In this document: in pieces, positions 56,102 through 64,000 of the stretch
Numbering within the stretch: position 1 is the first letter of the stretch
How the letters are laid out: each line of letters starts with the position of its first letter
From: Diospyros lotus
Lineage: Eukaryota; Streptophyta; Magnoliopsida; Ericales; Ebenaceae
Assembly: GCF_014633365.1 (NCBI RefSeq)
Contig: NC_068350.1
Coordinates: 25,631,680 to 25,695,679 of the forward strand
Direction of reading: 5' to 3'
DNA: 64,000 bases
Made by a program: the position numbers and the translations under genes
The notes under the pieces: generated by a model
The model's input: only the letters and a program-made list of their open reading frames with translations
Database searches by the model: none
Told to the model about the DNA's origin: nothing

Positions 56102-58044
56102 TGTAATCATGTTATTATTTTAATAAGGAGTTATTCCAATTCACAAGAAGTCATTCTATTAGTTTCTTGTTATTATTGTAATAACCAAATGAAACTAGAT
56201 AGAAGTCCATATGATGTATACTGTGAATAATCTATAAAGATGTGAGATGATGCATCACAGTTTATAGACATCATTAAACGTCCCAAGTCGTAGCAATGTC
56301 AAGAATGGACATTGACAATTGCGGTAAGACTTGTATGTGCTATGTTTTTGCTATGTGATAGCAATGGGGGTCTCACACCCATAGGCATGGGGATGCCTAG
56401 ACAAGTACATAGGTGACCAATGTTGGAGAACGTGTCACTGGACATGACTCGCCACGAGAATCCATTTTGGTTATATGTTGATGGAATTCTCATACGAGAT
56501 GGGTGTAACTAATCCTTGGACTTGAGGTTGTCACGGTCATCTCATAAGAAGACCGGTATGCTTTGACATCGTTTCGATGGGCCTAGACAAAGGCTGCACG
56601 TGGGCGATCGTTGGGTATATCATGAGGCTTATGGAGATGGGTGCATAGCCAAGATGGGACTCGTCTATCCCTTGATAGAGGATGATGTATCTAAGGCGCA
56701 TTCGGTGGATATTCACTTTAAATCCATGGCCATGGTGAAAGAGATCAATAAGGAGTTATTGATTCACTTTCTATTAAGTGAAGATATCCGAAAGACCGAA
56801 GAAAACTCATGTGATCGTTATCAAGCAACACATCGCCATACTTGAGATCACATAAGATACATTGACGAGAGGATCGTATTACACGGTAACCATGCTCGTG
56901 AAAGGTTATTTGCGGATTATGAATCCTTCTGAATAATTGGGTAGGCATGACGCCTTGCTAGAGGCCAATCTTGTCTTATGTGTTCGTACCGACACATTGC
57001 CAACATATTCGGAAGCCTAATGAGTCATACGCAATAGGCACGGTCCCTGGCTTAAACCAGGAGAGTGGACGTATGGTTAAGTGGGACACTTCGGCAAGAA
57101 GTTGTGCCGTCGTAGGTTCTCACGGAAAAAGAACAGATAGAAGTAATGACGTCGATATGACGAGGAGTCGTCTTGATGGAAAAAGTTTCCTAAAAATGGC
57201 ATTTGATTAAATTAGGAAGGAGTTTCTAATTTAATGATTTTCTATTTGTTGGAGTGGCAAATAGGAAATAAAATATTTTTGGGCTTAAGTTAATATTTGG
57301 ACTAAATTAGATTTGGGCCAAATATTAAATTAAATATTATATTTGGACTAAATTGGATTTGGGCCAAATATTAAAATAAATATTATATTTGGACTAAATT
57401 AGATTTGGGCCAAATATTAAATATTATATTTGGACCAAATTAGATTTGGGCCAAATATTAAATAAAATATATTTGGGCTTGAATTAGATTTGGGCCATAA
57501 TATTTTATTTAACCTATAAAAGGATTGGGCCATTTAATTATATTTCTAGTTGGACTAGAATAAGCCCACTTATGATTCTAATTAAATTAGAATTAATGGC
57601 TAGCCCAATCCATTAGGGTTTTAGAAACCCTAGGATATTTCATTATAAATATCCTTTTATAGGTTGCCCATTATGGAGGTGATTTTTGGTGTCGTTTTTC
57701 AAGAGTTGAAAAACGCATTGCCGTTCACTCTTCCCCGTTTCTTTTGGCATCGATTTGAAACGTGGGTGTTCTTTTACCGTCCATACACAAGCCGCGCAAA
57801 GGAGAAGGAGCTAGCACTCCTATTCCGCTCTCCTTGCCAACGGACGCGTGCCGCGTATCACGAGTTAGAGGCCGGACGCTTGGACGGCTCGAATCCGCGA
57901 ACGACTCGATAATCTAAAGGTTAGATTTATTTATTTGTTTGTGAATGATTTGATTTCGACGTTGATCCAATCGCCGGGATCGGGGTAAGGTTCAAAATTA
58001 TTGAACTACGCTGCTTGCCCCGTAGCGATCTTGCTTTACTTTCA
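56102..58044 (+). repeat. Copia-3 second copy, 5' LTR (first 55 bases missing)
   Basis: Carries the 5'-type bases at the diagnostic sites (TTATTCC, AAACG, CTTGAGGTTG). No Helitron at the site corresponding to 36052/36053; the TATAAATA context is intact near 57652. Site II array at 57286-57530. Confidence 0.95.
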
Positions 58045-58045
58045 G

Positions 58046-60038
58046 TGGTATCAGAGCCATCGTCGAAATATTTCAATTCCTTACGTGCGGATTCGGTTAT
58101 GTTGTTATTTGTGAAATAATTAAATGATTGTTGCGTTTGTATTTTTGGATTGCAAAACATTTTTGGGTGAAGGGCAAAAGATCGTGTCTGACACGAAAAA
58201 GGGCGAAACGGGGTTCGGGGTGCATACGGATGCACCGGGGCATCGAAAGACGCAGTCGAGCGGGGCCCGCGCGCGCTGGGCACGGCCTGGGCGCGCGCAG
58301 GGGCCGCTGGGGCGCGGCCTTGCGCGCTGGTGCGCGGCCGTGCGCGCGCATGGCGCGCACAGGCGCGGCCGCGCGCGCGCAGGCGGCCCCAGGCGCTACC
58401 GCGCGCGCGCAAGGCTCCCCCATGCGCGGCCGCGCGCGCGCAAGGCGCAGGCGGCGCGGGCGCGACCCGCGGGTGCGACCCGCGACCCTTGCGCGCCCGC
58501 GCGCGGCCCTAGTGGCCCGCACTTGCCGCCCCGCGGCCTTTGCCGCGCGCCCATGCGCGCCCCATGCGCGGCCGCGCGCGCCAGGCGCGGCCCATGCGCG
58601 CCCAGCGCGCGCCAGCCGCGGCCCATGCGCGCCCTGCGCGCGCCAGCCGCGGCCTTTGGCCCTGTTTGGGCTGGCAGCATGTGTGACATGCTGCCCAGCC
58701 ACCTCCCGCTCCCTCGGGCTTCGGTTTGACCGTTCCCGGGGGTCCCCGTGAAGCACCCGGGTCGACCCTTCGGTGGCCTAGTGCGTTCCGTTCTTTTTGG
58801 TGGGGCCCGGCCAAATTGTTTGGCTATTTTTATTATTTTTATCCGATCCATGAGTGTATGACACTTATGGGCCGTGATTAAAAATGGGTCAGGGCCATTA
58901 ATTGGGTTATTTATTAATTATTGGGCTGCTAATGTATGTTTGACATACATTGGTTGATCCAAGGCCTGTTGAGCCTTGTTAGTTAGACTGATGGATGGAG
59001 CCCAAGCCCAACACAATTAAAACAATTTTGTTTTTCCAAAATCATACAAATTTTTCAATTTATTGAAAGCGTTTCATTAAGTTTGAAATAAATGCGACAA
59101 TTAATTAACATAATCTAAATGAATCAATGTGATTGATTGCATGGGTGTATGGTATGGATCGAGTCGACCATTTATTTTATGTTGGGAATGAATGCTTGTA
59201 AATTTGGTTTTTGAAATAGGGCCTGCGTGTCCTGCCTCTCTTATACTCTGATGTACATTCTCTTCTCATCTCACTCCCCCCGAATGTAACTCGGGGTTTC
59301 TGATTCTATGTAATGTATGTAGAATAGAATAGAGTAGCGATAGTTGTAGTTTGTATGAAGAGCAAGAGATGGAGCCAAATTGAAGACAAGATTCGAAGAC
59401 CAATGAAGGCTTGAAGAATGTGCTTATGAAGCAAGATGTGATTCTTCACCTAGGTTTGACCCGCTAGCTTCCCTTCTATGGCTCGAGGGGACTAGCCGTA
59501 GTTATCCATACCATACACCGGTTTGAGTCGTTTATTATGCATTATTAATTTGATTAATTGCATGTGATGAGACCTTAATAAATAAATAATAAATCCCTCA
59601 TTAATATTAAGCCAACTTGCCTTCCATCATTATGAAGCATTAGGTTTCTAGCTGGCACTTGATTTGTTGAGTCACTCAAGGTCATGTGTCACCTATGATT
59701 CCTATGCTTCATGGGCCATGAGATGTCCCTGAATGATGGGTTCGACTTAACTAGAAAGGTGGGGTTTGTTGAGTCACTCAAGGCCTTACTGAGTATAGAG
59801 GCAAAGATTGGGAGTCACATAAGATGTGCTTGGCAAGGAGTTGTCAACCCAATGAATCTAGGAGTTGCATGGAGATGCAATTGGTAGCAAGTACCTACCT
59901 AATCGATCCTAACACAATTTGTTGAGTCACTCAAGGTTGTGCGAGGGGAGATGGGATCCTGGCTCACTAGGAAATCTTCCAACGGGATTTCCCGAGTTAT
60001 GTCTAGAGGGTGGCAAACTCGTAGAAAATAGTGGGAGC
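58046..60038 (+). other. Copia-3 second copy, primer site and leader
   Basis: TGGTATCAGAGCC at 58046-58058, the GC-rich island at 58255-58669, and the three TTGAGTCACTCAA palindromes near 59667, 59769 and 59922. No gene; the large GC-rich open frames are low-complexity as in the first copy. Confidence 0.85.
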
Positions 60039-62162
60039 AATCATAAAATGTTACTTCTTGCAATTTATGATTTCGTAATTCAATATGATTATAATAATAT
60101 CTCTATTCAGTTGTTGATCCAGAATGTCTGGAAACATGTCGATAAGATCGATACTTGAGGGCAATAATACCTTCAACGAACTAATTTCTATGACTGGGAG
60201 ATCATCTTGAGGATAGTCCTCATGTATGATAAGATTCTTTATGCGATAAAGAGTTATCTTCTTACGAAGCCACCAGTTAAAGAAATAATAGCACATTAGG
60301 CCTGGACGATGCACATGGGTGATATGATCATCGCTTGATATATCGTCTTGGCTGCCATGACCCCGAAACATAGGTCGCCACATAAGAGTTATGACGCCTA
60401 TGAGATCATGGCTAGGCTCAAGGATCATCTGTTGAGAAGCATGTCATGGAGATGATATGTTTTATCAATAGGTTGCTAGAGCTGAACTTGGGTATGGATG
60501 CTGAAACTTACCTTAGATTCGCTGCTATAGTCTCTCCCTAAAAGTTATGGAAAAGACTCTTGGAGAGTGGTTGTCCATACTAAGGGAGACCGAACCTAAA
60601 ATTGATTATAGGTTAAGGGAAGTGTTCTCTTAGTTGAAAGGCCCAAGGCGCACAAGGGTAAGCCCAAGAGTAAGAAAGCCAAAAAGGAAGAAGAGTTCTT
60701 CTATAGCGCAATTTGGAAGAGTCTAGAAGACTAAAACCCAAAAGGCAAAAAGGATGCAATATATCTCCACTGTGATAAACCGAGAAGTGTAGAGTAAGAA
60801 GAGTTCTACTCAAGGCACTTCAGGTATTTATGTTATTGGAATTAATCTATTTACTTCTGATCAGTCCACATGAGTATTAGATACTGGATCTAATGCTCAT
60901 ACTTACACCTTCGTGTATGAGCTTAGGAGTACGAGGAGATTAATAATAGGAGAAATGTACCTACACGTGGTAAATGGATCAAAAGTTGTTCCATTAGTTG
61001 TAGGGACCTATTTATTGACATTATCCACATGGCTTGTGTTAGATTTACATAACTGTTACTTTATTCCTAGTTTGACTAGGAATATTATTTCTATTTCTTG
61101 TTTGGACAATGATGGATATTCATTTTTTTATTTAAAGGACAATAGTTGTTCATTTGATAAAAATGAGTTGTTTTATGGTAAAACAACAGTACGTAACAGT
61201 TTATATGTCCTTGATGTTGATACTCCTATCAATAACATAAATATTAAGCGACTTAAATCAGATGATTTAAATAGCACTTATTTATGGCATTGTTTCCTTA
61301 GCCATATAAATGAGACTCGCACATCCAACTTGTATAGAGATGGATATCTCGGCACATTTGATTATGAATCATATGGTGCTTGCGAATCTTGTTTACTTGG
61401 TAAGATGACTAAATCTCCTTTTAAAGGAAAGGGAGAGAGGGCCACAGAAGTGCTAGAGCTTGTGCACACTGATGTGTGTGGGCCCATGTCCACCCAAGCT
61501 CGAGGTGGGTATATCTACTTCATAACCTTTACTGATGATAGATCATGTTTTGGTTATGTGTATCTTTTAAGACACAAATCTGAGACTTTTGAAAAGTTCA
61601 AAGAATTCAGATTTGAAGTAGAGAAACAAACTGAGAAAAGTATCAAAGTACTTCGATCAGATCGAGGTGGTGAATACTTGAACAGTGAGTTTCTAGATCA
61701 TCTGAAGTAGAATGTGATTCTCTCACAATGGACTCCACCTAGAACATCAGAGATGAATGATGTGTCTAAGAGAGGAATAGGACCTTGTTGGACATGGTCT
61801 GGTCCATGATGAGTCGCGCTGAACTCCCTATTTCATTTTGGGGATACGCATTCCTCACTGCGATCTTTGTTTTGAACAGGGTTCCAAGTAAATCAGTTAC
61901 TTAGACTCCATATAAGATATGGAAAGGAAAGAAGCCAAATTTGTCTTTCCTTAAGATTTGGGGTTGTCAAATTTATGTTAAACGTGTTGACAGTAATAAG
62001 CTACAACCCAAATCGATGAGATATCTGTTTGTGGGATATCCAAATGGATATTACTTTTACCACCCATGTGAACAAAAGGTGTTTTGTTGTCAAGCATGTG
62101 ATATTCCTTGAGAAGGAATTCTTAGATGTTATGGCTAGTGGGAGGAATGTTAAGCTCGAATA
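60039..62162 (+). pseudogene. Copia-3 second copy, gag remnant, protease and integrase
   Basis: Same order and defects as 30820-32943: gag unreadable, a 265-codon integrase piece at 60913-61710 ending in the same stop, and catalytic Glu replaced by Lys. One difference: near 62046 an extra G keeps the frame YPNGYYFYHP that the first copy has lost. That frame matches the Copia-2 integrase tail ([12 protein letters not shown]) and so is ancestral. A later frameshift still breaks it. Confidence 0.85.
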
Positions 62163-62230
62163 AGATTTGAGGCAAACCACAAACAAATACTCCCCTCTAG
62201 GAACTCGAGAAAGATCAGACATAAGAAGTT

Positions 62231-63620
62231 GTGTCAACTCCCCAACCTTCTACACAAGAACCTCATAGGTCGACAAGGGTTCGTTGCGAGCAAGAGAGAT
62301 ATGGATTTCTCATCTCGGCACATGGAGATGTGCTTCTGGTTGTGAACGATGAGCCTACTACCTATGATGAGGCAATGTCTGACATTGACTCTGGGTTATG
62401 GCAAATGGATGACAAAACAGCTTTCCTTAAAGGAAACCTGGTCGAGAATGTGTATATGACACAGCCTGACAGTTTTGTTACTCATAAACATGCAAATAAG
62501 ATTTGCAACTTGCAAAGGTCCATTTATGGACTAAGGCAAGCATCCCGGAGTTAGAATCAATGTTTTGATGAAAAGATCAAAAGTTTGATTTTTCACAAAA
62601 GAGAAGTTGATCCTTGTGTTTACAAGAAGGTTAGTGGGAGCGTGGTGGTCCTTTTAGTCCTATATGTGGACAATATATTGCTCATAGGGAATGGTGTTCC
62701 CATGATGTAATTAGTTAAAATATGGCTTTCAAAATATTTTCTCCATGAAGAATTTGGGAGAAGCAGCTTATATTCTGGGAATAAGGATCTATAGAGATAG
62801 ATCCAGGAGGTTGCTAGCACTCTCCCATAGCGCGTACATTGACAAGGTGCTAAAGAGGTTTAGCATGGAAGATTCTAGGAGGAGAAGTCTTCCCATGTCA
62901 CATGGAATACATCTCTCCAAGGCTATGTGTTTGAAGACACAAGATGAGAGAGATAGGATGAGTCGAGCGCAATATGCCTTGGCTATTGGCTCGATCATGT
63001 ATGCCATGTTATGTACGAGGCCTGATATCGCATATACTTTGAGCATATGTAGTAGATATCAAGTTGATCCAGGTTAGAAACACTGGATTGTTGTGAAAAA
63101 CATTCTTAAGTACTTGTGAAGCGCTAAAGAGATGTTTTTTTTGCCATATGGAGAATAAAAGCATACCATGAAGGGGTTCATGGATGCTAGTTTCCAATTC
63201 GACCATGATGATTTTAAATCACGTACAGTCGAAATTCATATTCTGCCTATATGGCTGGGCCATGAGTTGGAAGAGTTCCAACAAGAGATAGTGGCAGATT
63301 CAACAACTGAAGTCGAATACATAACAACCTTCGAAGCAGCTAAGGAGGTTGTATGGATCCGTAAGTTCATTGATGAACTTAAAGTGGTGTCCAGCATTGT
63401 TGATCCAATAACAGTTATTGGGACAACAAAGGAGCCATCGCGTAAGCGAAGGAACCACAGTCTCATCAACGGACCAAATTTGTATTGCGATATCACCATA
63501 TGATAATGGAGATTATCAGCTATGGTGACATATATAGAGAAAGTGTCGACGGATGACAACGTCGTAGATCTCTTGACTAAAGCTCTATCCAGGAGAAACA
63601 TGAAAGTCATGTTCGATCAT
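62231..63620 (+). pseudogene. Copia-3 second copy, RT and RNase H
   Basis: Open pieces 62231-62554, 62745-63077 and 63168-63503 correspond to those of the first copy, with the same RT deletion, the same stop after RQASRS and the same YVDN motif. Polypurine tract AAGTGGGAGAT ends at 63666. Confidence 0.85.
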
Positions 63621-63666
63621 CAGGTATAAGATACATGAGTGATTGGCTCTAGTACAAGTGGGAGAT

Positions 63667-64000
63667 TGTTAGTGTAGGTGCTCTAGACCCAATCAGATTG
63701 GGCATGTTGTACACTGACAATTGTAATCATGTTATTATTTGAATAAGGAGTTATTCAAATTCACAAGAAGTCATTCTATTAGTTTCTTGTTATTATTGTA
63801 ATAACCAAATGAAACTAGATAGAAGTCCATATGATGTATACTGTGAATAATCTATAAAGATGTGAGATGATGCATCACAGTTTATAGACATCATTAAATG
63901 TCCCAAGTCGTAGCAATGTCAAGAATGGACATTGACAATTGCGGTAAGACTTGTATGTGCTATGTTTTTGCTATGTGATAGCAATGGGGGTCTCACACCC
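63667..64000 (+). repeat. Copia-3 second copy, 3' LTR start (334 bases)
   Basis: Carries the 3'-type variants (TTATTCA, AAATG) found at 34447-34780. Runs off the window, so whether it also holds a Helitron is unknown. Confidence 0.93.

Larger units (their letters stand above)
56102..64000 (+). mobile_element. Copia-3 second copy (both ends truncated)
   Basis: Matches 26882-34780 almost base for base, at an offset of 29219-29220. Differences I can see: T for G near 56121, one G missing near 57600, one extra G near 62046. It starts 55 bases into the 5' LTR because of the gap, and ends 334 bases into the 3' LTR at the window edge. It has the same coding defects as the first copy. The 5' and 3' LTR-specific variants of the first copy are repeated position for position. 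Confidence 0.95.

Noticed and set aside
56102..64000. Second Copia-3 as an independent recent transposition
   Set aside because: It repeats the LTR-specific differences of the first copy, which reverse transcription would have erased.

Overview
This window looks like repeat-dense intergenic DNA from a flowering plant nuclear genome. The evidence is Ty1/Copia and Ty3/Gypsy retrotransposons of plant type (a Sirevirus-like Copia with an env-like third ORF, and Gypsy chromoviruses with a chromodomain and a MVNTRRTR gag start), primer sites matching plant initiator tRNA-Met, and a plant-type Helitron. I found no intact host gene, rRNA, tRNA or CRISPR array. I cannot name the species.

Almost all of positions 958-56001 is one nest of insertions, seven levels deep, most of them bounded by target-site duplications (TSDs). 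Gypsy-1 (+) is split at 1706/51490 by Copia-1 (-, 1707-51489, Sirevirus-like). The right-hand LTR of Copia-1 is split by Gypsy-2 (-, 10949-50674, TSD CTTCT). Gypsy-2 carries two inverted solo LTRs of one family: LTR-A (14912-20436, which itself holds solo LTR-C, 16192-19073) and LTR-B (22483-47704). LTR-B is split by Copia-2 (-, 23751-46523, TSD CTTTT). Copia-2 is split between integrase and reverse transcriptase by Copia-3 (+, 26827-41014, TSD AAGGA). The 3' LTR of Copia-3 carries a Helitron (36053-40621).

Positions 1-957 are an unclassified repeat full of the palindrome CATTCGAATG. A 100-base run of N (56002-56101) marks a scaffold join. After it, 56102-64000 is a second, nearly identical copy of Copia-3. 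That copy keeps the differences that distinguish the 5' and 3' LTRs of the first copy, so it is a duplication or a second haplotype, not a new transposition.

Functionally, Copia-2 is the best preserved element: its gag-protease-integrase-RT-RNase H frame is open apart from the Copia-3 insertion. Copia-3 has nearly identical LTRs but a wrecked coding region, so it was probably mobilised in trans by a Copia-2-like element that shares its primer site and polypurine tract. The most interesting non-coding signals are: TTCGAA-centred palindromes in the Copia-1 promoter region and again upstream of its env-like ORF; ribosomal-protein-like promoter motifs (telo-box and site II) in the Copia-2 and Copia-3 LTRs; a three-copy TTGAGTCACTCAA palindrome in the Copia-3 leader; a tandemly duplicated pre-gag ORF in Gypsy-2; and a Helitron with an inverted 5' end, two 3' termini and a possible captured methyltransferase gene fragment.
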